64,000 nucleotides of DNA, taken from positions 1 to 64,000 of the forward strand of contig CALFEQ010000066.1 of the NCBI GenBank assembly GCA_937949945.1, in the 5' to 3' direction. The position numbers and the translations under genes were made by a program. Positions 27,101-34,340 of this stretch are shown piece by piece. This stretch comes from an uncultured Myxococcales bacterium. GTDB lineage: Bacteria; Myxococcota_A; Polyangia; Polyangiales; Polyangiaceae. The notes beneath the pieces are model-generated. The model saw only the letters and a program-made list of their open reading frames with translations, was not told the DNA's origin and made no database searches. Positions within the stretch are counted from its first letter, which is position 1. Every line of letters starts with the position of its first letter.

Positions 27101-28008
27101 GACGCCTCGTCGTCGCCGACCTCGACGCTGCGGAGCTCCGCGAGGACGGCGTCGCCGTTGGCCAACCGCTGCGCCGGGTCCTTCACCAGCATGCGCTCGA
27201 TCACGCGAGCGAGGGCCTCGGGGACGTCGGGACGCACGGTACGGACCGGGAGCGGCTCGTCGACGATGATCCGTGCGAGCACGGCGAGCACGTGTCCGCC
27301 CTCGAAGGGGTTGTGCGCGGTGAGGGCGTAATAGAGGACGCATCCGAGCGACCAGACGTCGCTCGGCGGACCGACGTCGGACGACGCGGACGCCTGCTCC
27401 GGCGACATGTAGCTCGGCGTCCCGACGAGCGTGCCCGCCATCGTGACGAACGACGACGTCACGACGGACTTCGTCGTCCCGAAGTCGATGAGCACCGCGT
27501 CGTCGACGGAGCCGTTGCGGAGGAAGATGTTCCCCGGCTTCACGTCGCGGTGGACGAGCCCGCGCCGATGGAGCTCTCCGAGCCCCGCGGCGATGCGCAT
27601 CCCGAGCTTGATCGTCTCGCGGATCGTCAGGCACCGAGAGTGGTCGCTCGTCTGCTCGCCTTTGCGCGTATCGCGCGTCGGCGCGTCCGGCGGCGCCTCG
27701 TGAGCGGAACGGATCTTCGTCGCGAGATCCATTCCGTCGAGCCACTGCATCGCGAGCCAACGCTCGCCGCCACGCAGAACCCCGTGGGCGACGTACGGGA
27801 CGATGCCCGGATGGCGAAGCTCGGAGAGCACCGCGACCTCGCGAGCGAACCGCTCGACGGAGGCGCCGTCGGTCGCGAGGTTGAGCTTGATGGCGACGAG
27901 CCCACCCGTGTGCAAATCGCGCGCGCGGAGCAATCGGGCCATTCCGCCGCGGGTGACTTCGCGCTCGATCTCGAATCGTCCGTCGATGTTCTCCGGCAGA
28001 CCGATCAT
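24124..28008 (-). CDS. Ser/Thr kinase fused to cyclase-like, AAA ATPase and TPR domains
   Basis: The 1294-residue regulator starts with a Hanks-type kinase: a reduced glycine loop VTRGGMARLL, VAIKLN near 38, HRDVKPGNIF near 153, IDFGTTK near 174 and TLVGTPSYMSPEQ. Residues about 340-480 resemble a degenerate class III cyclase homology domain (GSLVISLPPEASPTDQARRA, SGEVVERAVRTLEATRPGEA). An ATPase follows with Walker A VLGEAGMGKSRLRREL near 506 and LLVLEDLHWGD, and the last 400 residues are TPR-like helices. The architecture is that of PknK/MalT-type signalling hubs. ATG 28008 is chosen over ATG 28032. It converges on mltA. Confidence 0.88.
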   Translation of the reverse strand: MIGLPENIDGRFEIEREVTRGGMARLLRARDLHTGGLVAIKLNLATDGASVERFAREVAVLSELRHPGIVPYVAHGVLRGGERWLAMQWLDGMDLATKIRSAHEAPPDAPTRDTRKGEQTSDHSRCLTIRETIKLGMRIAAGLGELHRRGLVHRDVKPGNIFLRNGSVDDAVLIDFGTTKSVVTSSFVTMAGTLVGTPSYMSPEQASASSDVGPPSDVWSLGCVLYYALTAHNPFEGGHVLAVLARIIVDEPLPVRTVRPDVPEALARVIERMLVKDPAQRLANGDAVLAELRSVEVGDDEASGAAHAAHAMHVSRPLGVREQRVRSIVVGRGSSDVEHRFEPFREAVRRSGATLHRVADGSLVISLPPEASPTDQARRAAAAALALRALDPKMRLALASTRMEKASEPSGEVVERAVRTLEATRPGEARLDTLTAELVDLHFVVSDGERGKILERARDSDAERTLLGRPTPLVGRRRELTTARALWDECVDEPVARALLVLGEAGMGKSRLRRELTRSIQQGGEVTVLFGLADSLTAGSPFVMTAPLVRNAAGITDTDDLEVRRTKLRARVARTVAAADMPRIAAFLGEMIGAGFSDAEVPALTAARRDPLLMNAGITTAWVDWLRAETNVRPVLLVLEDLHWGDLVSVKLVDAALQRLSDAPLFVLALARPEVKPAFPQLFASSGLVELRLDALSRKASRELVREVLGENAAEEVVERIVDRSGGNAFFLEELIRTVADGDSQMLPDTVLGIVQSRLDALGDDVKRVLRAASIFGEVFTVEGVEALVGKDSGAFRLREWLDDLVAKEIIGPYGGAGGTEELKFRHALVRDAAYAMLTDQDRMLGHRLAAEWLEATGKADPLLLAEQFVRGGLPLRAVRWFRRAAEQALDGRDLDAVRRHAERAIDAGAGGTELAAAYYLQAVACYWQSHYSEAQRRATSAARLFERGTSEWFRAVAEAVVSSARLGDYETLDEWFERAASAEPVRGAEAAQLVCLCRGTFQMIFAGRFAASDTMLARIAEVARAPDTLDDLARAQLFHVQGLRAAHAGDVATFLARLEAAVEAFERAGDFHNVRLERTTIGWCWAEIGDFEKAEALVRANMDECVRAGAQQAITYAKVNLGYVLAHRPGSRDEARALLASAVEECRAVKNNRLEGWAHAHAAAIEHAAGEHEKELAHAEAAVRLLSNAPSLLGWALATRARALLAAGRAEAALADAERAMATLESHGGLLQGESLPPLVLAQVLRALGREDEARRVADDGRARIERRAERLGRPEWRSLFLSIPDNAATMRF

Positions 28009-28022
28009 CGAGTGGAGGCAAC

Positions 28023-28028
28023 ACCATA
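28023..28028 (-). promoter_or_regulatory. -10-like TATGGT box of the kinase-ATPase gene
   Basis: TATGGT on the minus strand is 14 nt before ATG 28008. The upstream ATG at 28032 would lie ahead of a start site driven by this box. Confidence 0.25.
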
Positions 28029-28211
28029 GCATCCAGCCGCGACTGCGCGACGGGCGTCACTCGTCAGCTCGGCCTTCCGCCCCACGAAGCGTCGCTCGTG
28101 CGACCTCACGGGCACGGGCACAACGGAGACGACGGGGTCGGCATCGCAATTGGCGTTGCAGTGTGCGGCGTCGGCGGTCCCTCGCCGGCGTCCGCCAGGA
28201 GAAGAGCCCTC

Positions 28212-29288
28212 ATGTCACGCCCCGTGATCTTCCTCGCCCTCGCCGCGAGCGTCGTTGCTTGCTCGACATCCTCTGCCTCGTCGCCCCCGTCGGACTCCGC
28301 CGCCCCCACCGTGAGCGTCACGACCGCGCCCGTGAAGTCGCGGCCGGTCCGCCAGTACCTGCCGCTCACGGGGCAGCTCAAGAGCGGTCGCGAGACGGAT
28401 CTCGCGGCGAACGCCGCCGGTCGCGTGACGTCCACGCGCGTCGAGCGCGGCTCCCAGGTGAAGGCGGGCGACGTCATCGCGACGCTCGACGTCCGCGCCG
28501 CCGCGCTCACGGCGAGCGAGGCGAAGGCCCAGGCGGAGAACGCCGCGACGAACGCGGCGAGCGCCAAGCTCGAGTGCGAGCGCGTGCGCGCGCTGGTCGC
28601 ATCCGGCGCGCTCGGCAAGGCCGAGCTCGACCGTGTCGAGGCCCAATGCAAGGCGAGCGAGCATGCCGTCTCCGCCGCCCAGGCACGCGCCACCCTCGCC
28701 GCGCAGAACGTCGGCGACGGCGTGATCCGCGCGCCGTTCGCGGGCGTCGTCGCCGAGCGCTACGTCGACGTCGGCGAGTACGTCCGGCACGACTCGAAGG
28801 TGGTCACGCTCGTCGATCTCGACGCGCTTCGTCTCGAGCTCACCGTGCCGGAGGCCCACATCGCAGCCGTCCGCCCGGGGGCGAAGGTGACGTTCACCGT
28901 CGCCGGCTATCCGGGCAAGACCTTCACGGGCACGCTCAAGTTCATCGGCGCGTCCGTCCGCAGCACGACCCGCGACGTCGTCGCGGAGGCGACCGTCGAC
29001 GCCGCCGACGGCGCCGTCCTCCGTCCGGGCATGTTCGCGTCCGTGCGACTCGAGACGGGCGAGGAGCCCGTGCCCGTCGTGCCCAAGAACGCGATCACGA
29101 GCCACGAAGGTCGAACGACGGCCTTCGTCGTCGTGAACGGACGCGTCGAGCAGCGCGTGGTCCAGACGACCGAGACGCTCGGCGACGAGGTGGCCGTCGT
29201 CCGCGGCGTCGCCGAGGGAGAGCAGATCGTCGTCTCGCCTCCCGAGTCCCTCCGAAACGGGCAGTACGTGAGCGCGAGCGGGAGCTGA
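28212..29288 (+). CDS. RND periplasmic adaptor (membrane-fusion protein; pump 2)
   Basis: The 358-residue AcrA-type adaptor has a clear lipobox (ASVVACS) after a short signal peptide, so it is an inner-membrane-anchored lipoprotein. The lipoyl halves are TSTRVERGSQVKAGDVIATL and IRAPFAGVVAERYVDVGEYV, separated by an Ala/Glu-rich hairpin with CERVRALVASGALGKAELDR. The same segment occurs in the pump 1 adaptor as CERVKALKESGAISQAEYDR, showing paralogy. AGGAGAAG lies upstream of ATG 28212. The permease follows after 3 bp. Confidence 0.92.
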   Translation: MSRPVIFLALAASVVACSTSSASSPPSDSAAPTVSVTTAPVKSRPVRQYLPLTGQLKSGRETDLAANAAGRVTSTRVERGSQVKAGDVIATLDVRAAALTASEAKAQAENAATNAASAKLECERVRALVASGALGKAELDRVEAQCKASEHAVSAAQARATLAAQNVGDGVIRAPFAGVVAERYVDVGEYVRHDSKVVTLVDLDALRLELTVPEAHIAAVRPGAKVTFTVAGYPGKTFTGTLKFIGASVRSTTRDVVAEATVDAADGAVLRPGMFASVRLETGEEPVPVVPKNAITSHEGRTTAFVVVNGRVEQRVVQTTETLGDEVAVVRGVAEGEQIVVSPPESLRNGQYVSASGS

Positions 29289-29291
29289 TCG

Positions 29292-32200
29292 ATGCAGTGG
29301 CTTTCGAAGTTGAGCATCAAGCGCCCGGTCTTCGCGACCGTGCTCATGCTGGCGCTCGTCGTCATCGGCGCGGTCAGCTATCGCGCGCTCGGGCTCGACT
29401 ACTTCCCGAACGTCGACATCCCCGTCGTCGTCGTGACCACGCGCGTGCCCGGCGCCGCGGCGGAGGAGGTCGAGAGCGACGTCACCGACAAGATCGAAGG
29501 CGCGCTCAACACGATCAGCGGCATCGACGAGCTCCGCTCGACGTCGAGCGAAGGCGTCTCGCTCGTCGTGGCCATGTTCAACCTGGAGAAGCCCGTCGAC
29601 GTCGCCGCTCAGGAGGTGCGCGACAAGGTCAACCAGGTGCTCCCCGAGCTACCGAAGGGCATCGACGCACCGGTCGTCACGAAGATCGACCCCGACGCCG
29701 CGCCCATCCTCTTCATCGCGCTCCGCTCGAAGCAACCGATCGCGGAGACGACGGAGCTCGCGGACAAAGTCGTCCGGCGACAGATCGAGACGATCGACGG
29801 CGTCGGCCAGGTCACGCTCGTCGGCGGGCGGAAGCGCCAGATCAACGTCCAGCTCGATCCCATCGCGCTCCAGGCCCACGGCGTGACGGCCGTGGAGGTG
29901 ATGCGGACGCTCTCGCTCCAGAACGTCAACGTCCCCGGCGGCACCATCGAGACCGGGCCCAAGAACCTCACGCTCCGCGTCACCGGACGCGTCGAATCGG
30001 TCGACGAGATCGCGCGCCTCGTCATCCGCGATCACGCCGGTCACCCCGTCCGCATCGGCGACGTGGCCACCGTCGTGGACGGGCAGGAGGACGAAGAGAG
30101 CTTCGCGCAGTTCGACGACGATCCGACGGTCGTCCTCACGATCAAGAAGCAGTCCGGCAAGAACACCGTCGCCGTCGTCGACGCCGTGCTCGCACGCCTC
30201 GACGAGATCCGGCAGATGCTTCCGCCCGGCGTGTCCCTCGACGTCGTCTACGACAACTCCGGCGTCATCCGGACGTCGACGCACGCCGTCCTCGAGCACC
30301 TCGTCCTCGGCGCGTTCCTCGCGGTGGTCATCGTCCTGATGTTCCTCGGCGACCCGCGCAGCACCGTCATCGCGGCCTTCGCCATCCCGATCTCCATCAT
30401 CGGCACGTTCGCCGTGATGTACGCGTTCGGCTTCACGCTGAACTTCTTGACGCTGCTCGCGCTCGCCCTCGCGGTCGGCCTCGTCATCGACGACGCGATC
30501 GTCGTCATCGAGAACATCCACCATCAGATCCAGAAGGGGCTCAAGCCCTTCCCGGCGGCGGTCGCCGGCACGCGGGAGATCGGCCTCGCCGTCCTCGCGA
30601 CGACGCTGGCGCTGATGTCGGTCTTCATCCCGGTGTCCTTCATGCAGGGCATCATCGGCCGGTTCCTCCGGAGCTTCGGCCTGACGATGGCCGCCGCGAT
30701 CGGCGTCTCGCTCATCGTGTCGTTCACGCTCACGCCGATGCTCGCGTCGCGCTGGCTGAAGCGGCACGACCCGAACGCACCGCCGGGTCTCCTCACGCGG
30801 TTCGTCGACGCGTTCTACACGCCGATCGAGCGCGGATACGTGGCGCTGCTCCGCTTCGCCATGAAGCACCGCTGGGTGGTGGTGCTCGCGTGCGTCGGCG
30901 CGCTCCTCTCCCTCGTCCCCGTCGGCAAGCGTCTCACCGGCAGCTTCATCCCGACGAACGACAAGGCGCAGTTCCAGGTCAGCATGCGCGCGCCGGAGGG
31001 CACGAGCGTGGCGGAGACGCGCTACATCGCCGAACGGCTCGCGCAGGACCTGAAGGCGCTGTCGGGCGTGACGCACACGCTCATCACGATCGGCGACGAC
31101 GACCAGAAGACCCAGAACCTCGCGACCATCCGCGTCCTGCTCTCCGATCCGAAGGAGCGGAAGGCTTCCCAGGTCGAGATCATGGATCGTGCGCGCTCGG
31201 AGATCGTCTCGAAGCTGTCGAGCGACCTGCGCGTCTCGGTGTCCGAGGTCCCGGACTTCGGCGGCAACAGCGGCACGAACGCGAGGATCGTCTACGGCAT
31301 CTCCGGGCCGGATCTCGGCGAGCTCGGACGCATCGCGACCGCGGTCACCGAAGAGCTCCGGAAGGTCCCGGGCGCGGTCGACGTCGACAACTCCCTCATC
31401 GTCGGCAAGCCCGAGGTGCGGGTGTCGGTCGATCGCGATCGCGCGGCCGACCTCGGCGTCCAGGTCGCCGACATCGCCAACACGCTGCAGCTCTTCGTCG
31501 GCGGGTTGAAGCTCTCGACGTACGCCGAGAACGGGCAGCAGTACGACATCCGCGGACGCGCCGAGAGCCGCTTCCGCGCCGACCCGAGCACGCTCGCCCT
31601 GCTCACGGTGCCGTCGAGCAAGTACGGCAGCATCCCGCTGTCGAGCGTCGTCTCGATGACCGAGGCCACCGGTCCCTCGAAGGTCGAGCGCCTCGCGCGC
31701 GGCCGTCAGATCACGGTCTTCGCAAACTCCGCCCCCGGCGTCGGCGACTCGAAGATCGAGGCCGAGCTCAAGGCGATCGTCGAGCGGATGAAGCTTCCGC
31801 CTGGCTACCGCATCGTCCCGCTCGGCCAGACGAAGGAGGCGGGGAAGATGGGCGCCGCGTTCGCGCTGGCGTTCGCGATGTCGTTCGTCTTCATGTACCT
31901 CGTGCTCGCGGCGCAGTTCGAGTCGTGGCTGAACCCGTTCATCATCCTCCTCGCGCTGCCGCTCACGGTGCCGTTCGGCCTCGTGTCGCTGCTCATCTTC
32001 CGGCAGTCGGTCAACATGTTCTCGCTGCTCGGCTTGCTCGTCCTCTTCGGCGTCGTGCAGAAGAACGCGGTCCTCCAGATCGATCACACGAACGAGCTCC
32101 GGCGCGCCGGCAAGGGCAGGCTCGAGGCCATCCTCGAGGCGAACAAGGACCGTCTCCGTCCGATCCTGATGACCACCCTCGCCTTCGTCGCCGGCATGCT

Positions 32201-32450
32201 GCCCCTCGTCTTCGCGAAGGGCATCGGCGCCGGATTCAACCAGGCGATGGCCGGCATCATCGTCGGCGGTCAGACGCTGTCGCTGCTCCTCACGCTGCTC
32301 GCGACGCCGGTCATGTACTCGCTCTTCGACGACCTCGCGACCTGGGTGAAGCGCCTGCTCCCGCGCGGCCGCACGCCGGCGGAGACCGGCGAGCACGAGA
32401 TCGACGCCCCGCACCCGGTCGTCGAGCCGGCCGCGCACGCCGCCGAGTAG
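29292..32450 (+). CDS. RND efflux permease, AcrB/HAE1 type (pump 2)
   Basis: The 1052-residue transporter has the same length as pump 1 and aligns with it from MQWL through the DPDAAPIL block and the C-terminal QTLSLLLTLLATPV helix. TM4 keeps the acidic pair (GLVIDDAIVVIENI) needed for proton-driven export. The substrate is not predictable, though the motif set argues for the HAE family rather than the heavy-metal CusA family. It forms a two-gene unit with the adaptor; no outer-membrane factor is nearby. A strong hairpin lies 16 bp after the stop. Confidence 0.93.
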   Translation: MQWLSKLSIKRPVFATVLMLALVVIGAVSYRALGLDYFPNVDIPVVVVTTRVPGAAAEEVESDVTDKIEGALNTISGIDELRSTSSEGVSLVVAMFNLEKPVDVAAQEVRDKVNQVLPELPKGIDAPVVTKIDPDAAPILFIALRSKQPIAETTELADKVVRRQIETIDGVGQVTLVGGRKRQINVQLDPIALQAHGVTAVEVMRTLSLQNVNVPGGTIETGPKNLTLRVTGRVESVDEIARLVIRDHAGHPVRIGDVATVVDGQEDEESFAQFDDDPTVVLTIKKQSGKNTVAVVDAVLARLDEIRQMLPPGVSLDVVYDNSGVIRTSTHAVLEHLVLGAFLAVVIVLMFLGDPRSTVIAAFAIPISIIGTFAVMYAFGFTLNFLTLLALALAVGLVIDDAIVVIENIHHQIQKGLKPFPAAVAGTREIGLAVLATTLALMSVFIPVSFMQGIIGRFLRSFGLTMAAAIGVSLIVSFTLTPMLASRWLKRHDPNAPPGLLTRFVDAFYTPIERGYVALLRFAMKHRWVVVLACVGALLSLVPVGKRLTGSFIPTNDKAQFQVSMRAPEGTSVAETRYIAERLAQDLKALSGVTHTLITIGDDDQKTQNLATIRVLLSDPKERKASQVEIMDRARSEIVSKLSSDLRVSVSEVPDFGGNSGTNARIVYGISGPDLGELGRIATAVTEELRKVPGAVDVDNSLIVGKPEVRVSVDRDRAADLGVQVADIANTLQLFVGGLKLSTYAENGQQYDIRGRAESRFRADPSTLALLTVPSSKYGSIPLSSVVSMTEATGPSKVERLARGRQITVFANSAPGVGDSKIEAELKAIVERMKLPPGYRIVPLGQTKEAGKMGAAFALAFAMSFVFMYLVLAAQFESWLNPFIILLALPLTVPFGLVSLLIFRQSVNMFSLLGLLVLFGVVQKNAVLQIDHTNELRRAGKGRLEAILEANKDRLRPILMTTLAFVAGMLPLVFAKGIGAGFNQAMAGIIVGGQTLSLLLTLLATPVMYSLFDDLATWVKRLLPRGRTPAETGEHEIDAPHPVVEPAAHAAE

Positions 32451-32465
32451 CCCCCACCTCTCCGA

Positions 32466-32513
32466 GCCCGAGCGTGTCGCAACGTCCGAGATGCGGCCTT
32501 GCGACGCTCGGGC
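32466..32513 (+). terminator. Hairpin after the pump 2 operon
   Basis: GCCCGAGCG + TCGCAA (32466-32482, with a 2-nt TG bulge) pairs with TTGCGA + CGCTCGGGC (32499-32513) around a 16-nt loop, giving 15 base pairs. It lies between the permease stop and the DMT gene. No T tract follows. Confidence 0.6.
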
Positions 32514-32536
32514 CCGAAGGAGCATCGTAAGCGGCG

Positions 32537-33478
32537 ATGGCCACCTCGGCGGCGCACCTGCCGCCTTCTTCCTCCGTCGATCGCGACCCTGCGCGTGAGC
32601 GCCTCCTCGTCGGCGGGGCGCTCCTGGTGCTCTACGTCGTCTGGGGATCGACGTACTACGCGATGCACGTCGCGATGAAGTTCCTGCCTCCGTTCTTGAT
32701 GGCAGGCCCTCGCTTCGTGACGGCGGGCACCTTGTTGCTCGGCTTCCTCCGCCTGCGCGGCGCGCCGCTTCCGACACCGAAGCAGTGGCTCTCGGCGGGC
32801 GTCGTCGGCGTCCTGCTCCTCGTCTGCGGGAACGGGTTCGTCGCGCTCGGGCAGCAATCGGTCGACAGCGGCGTCGCCGCGACGGTGGTCGCGGCGATGC
32901 CTCTCTGGGCGGCGCTGCTCGGGGCGATCTGGGGCGATCGGCCGACCGCCCGCGAGATCCTCGGGCTGCTGCTCGGCTTCGCCGGCGTCGTCGTGCTGAA
33001 CCGCGGCGGGACGCTCTCGTTCCGCGACGCGAGCGTCGTCTTCCTCCTCCTCGCGCCGATCACCTGGGCGTTCGGATCGCTGTTGAGCCGGCGGATCCCC
33101 GTGCCGCCCGGCGCCGCGGGCTCCGCCGCGCAGATGATCGTCGGCGGCCTCGTGATGATCGGCCTCGCCCTCCTGCGCGGCGAGCGCCCCGTCGGACCGC
33201 CCACGGCCGCGAGCATCTTCGCGCTCCTCTACCTCGTCTTCTTCGGCTCGCTCCTAGCGTTCACCGCGTACGGGTACTTGCTCCGGACGACGCGGCCGGC
33301 GATCGCGACGAGCTACGCCTACGTGAACCCCGTCGTCGCGCTCGGCATCGGCGCCCTCCTCGGCGGGGAGCAGCTCACGGCATCGAAGGCCGCCGCGTGC
33401 GCCCTGACCGTCCTCGGCGTCGTGATCGTGACCGCGACGCGCTCCGCTTCGAGCGGCCTCCCGCGTCCGAGCAAGTGA
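32537..33478 (+). CDS. EamA/DMT-family transporter (YedA-like)
   Basis: The 313-residue protein has ten predicted transmembrane helices in two EamA halves. The first starts with VLYVVWGSTYYAMHVAMKFLPP and the second with FLLLAPITWAFGSLLSRRIP, ending TSYAYVNPVVALGIGALLGGE. This is the drug/metabolite transporter fold, with YedA/RhaT-like exporters as closest pattern. Substrates are probably small metabolites or drugs. The ATG at 32537 is followed by a short Ser/Ala-rich cytosolic lead. It is separated from the RND operon by a terminator-like hairpin and is likely its own unit. Confidence 0.88.
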   Translation: MATSAAHLPPSSSVDRDPARERLLVGGALLVLYVVWGSTYYAMHVAMKFLPPFLMAGPRFVTAGTLLLGFLRLRGAPLPTPKQWLSAGVVGVLLLVCGNGFVALGQQSVDSGVAATVVAAMPLWAALLGAIWGDRPTAREILGLLLGFAGVVVLNRGGTLSFRDASVVFLLLAPITWAFGSLLSRRIPVPPGAAGSAAQMIVGGLVMIGLALLRGERPVGPPTAASIFALLYLVFFGSLLAFTAYGYLLRTTRPAIATSYAYVNPVVALGIGALLGGEQLTASKAAACALTVLGVVIVTATRSASSGLPRPSK

Positions 33479-33487
33479 CGGCCTTCG

Positions 33488-33660
33488 GATCGTGAACGCC
33501 TCGGGCTGGCGGCCGTCGACGTCCGTGAACGCGTACTGTCGCGCGAGATCGGCGACGAGCAGGACCTCGCCGCTCTTCTCCATGACGGCAGGATCGGCGG
33601 CGAGGTCCGCCACGGCGCGACCGAGGTGGCGCGGCGACTCGGTGCGTGCGGGTGTCGCGG
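33488..33660 (-). pseudogene. C-terminal fragment of a short-chain dehydrogenase/reductase
   Basis: The minus strand encodes ESPRHLGRAVADLAADP, VMEKSGEVLLVADLARQY and AFTDVDGRQPEAF in one frame (about 33488-33640). This is the characteristic C-terminal end of a group of SDR oxidoreductases. There is no Rossmann N-terminus or active-site YxxxK upstream and no stop where the family normally ends; the frame runs on antisense into the DMT gene. It is therefore a relic, squeezed between the DMT and FMN reductase genes. Confidence 0.65.
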
Positions 33661-33772
33661 GGATCTCGCGAGCTTCCGTCCGCGTGGCGCGCGTGGTTCG
33701 AGCCCGACGACAACAAGCCGCGTCGATGACTCCTCGGTTGCTGCCGCGCCCCCCTTCGTCCATCGTCCCGCC

Positions 33773-34327
33773 ATGAAGATCGTCGCCATCCCCGGCGCGC
33801 TCCGCGCAGGCTCGTACAACCTGAAGCTGGCGAAAGCGCTCGCCGCGCTCGCTCCCGACGGCACGTCCGTCGAGGTCGCGACGCTGCACGGCATCCCGCT
33901 CTACGACGGCGACGTCGAGGCCCAGGGCATCCCCGAGGCCGTCACGGCGCTGAAGGACGAGGTCGCAGCGGCGGACGGGCTCCTGATCGTCACGCCCGAG
34001 TACAACGGGAGCATCCCTGGCGTCACGAAGAACGCCATCGACTGGATGTCGCGGCCCCCGGCGGACATCCCGCGCGTGTTCGGGAACAAGCCCGCGGGCG
34101 TCGTCGGCGCGACGACCGGGCCCGCAGGGACGCGCCTCTCGCAGGCGGCATGGCTCCCGGTGCTCCGCGCGCTCGGCACCGTGCCGTATTTCGGAGGGCT
34201 GCTCTACGTCAGCAGCGCGGCGAAGGTGTTCGACGACGCGGGGAACATCGTCGACCAGGACGTCCGCGACAGGGCGAAGAAGTACATCGACGGGTTCGCG
34301 GCGTTCGTCGCGCGCATGAGGCCTTGA
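33773..34327 (+). CDS. NADPH-dependent FMN reductase family flavoprotein
   Basis: The 184-residue flavodoxin-fold protein starts with MKIVAIPGALRAGSYNLKLA, where the Ser-rich phosphate-binding loop of this family lies, and has the diagnostic TPEYNGSIPGVTKNAIDW segment near the middle. Members reduce FMN, quinones, azo dyes or chromate with NAD(P)H. ATG 33773 is chosen because sequence before it is non-conserved. It sits beside an SDR gene remnant and converges on the ferritin-like gene with 13 bp between stops. Confidence 0.9.
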   Translation: MKIVAIPGALRAGSYNLKLAKALAALAPDGTSVEVATLHGIPLYDGDVEAQGIPEAVTALKDEVAAADGLLIVTPEYNGSIPGVTKNAIDWMSRPPADIPRVFGNKPAGVVGATTGPAGTRLSQAAWLPVLRALGTVPYFGGLLYVSSAAKVFDDAGNIVDQDVRDRAKKYIDGFAAFVARMRP

Positions 34328-34340
34328 GCCGGCTGCGCGA

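Noticed and set aside
27803..32530. A plus-strand frame of over 1500 codons overlapping the pump 2 genes in another phase
   Set aside because: The overlapping phase encodes a complete RND adaptor and permease; this frame is Arg-rich with no motifs.
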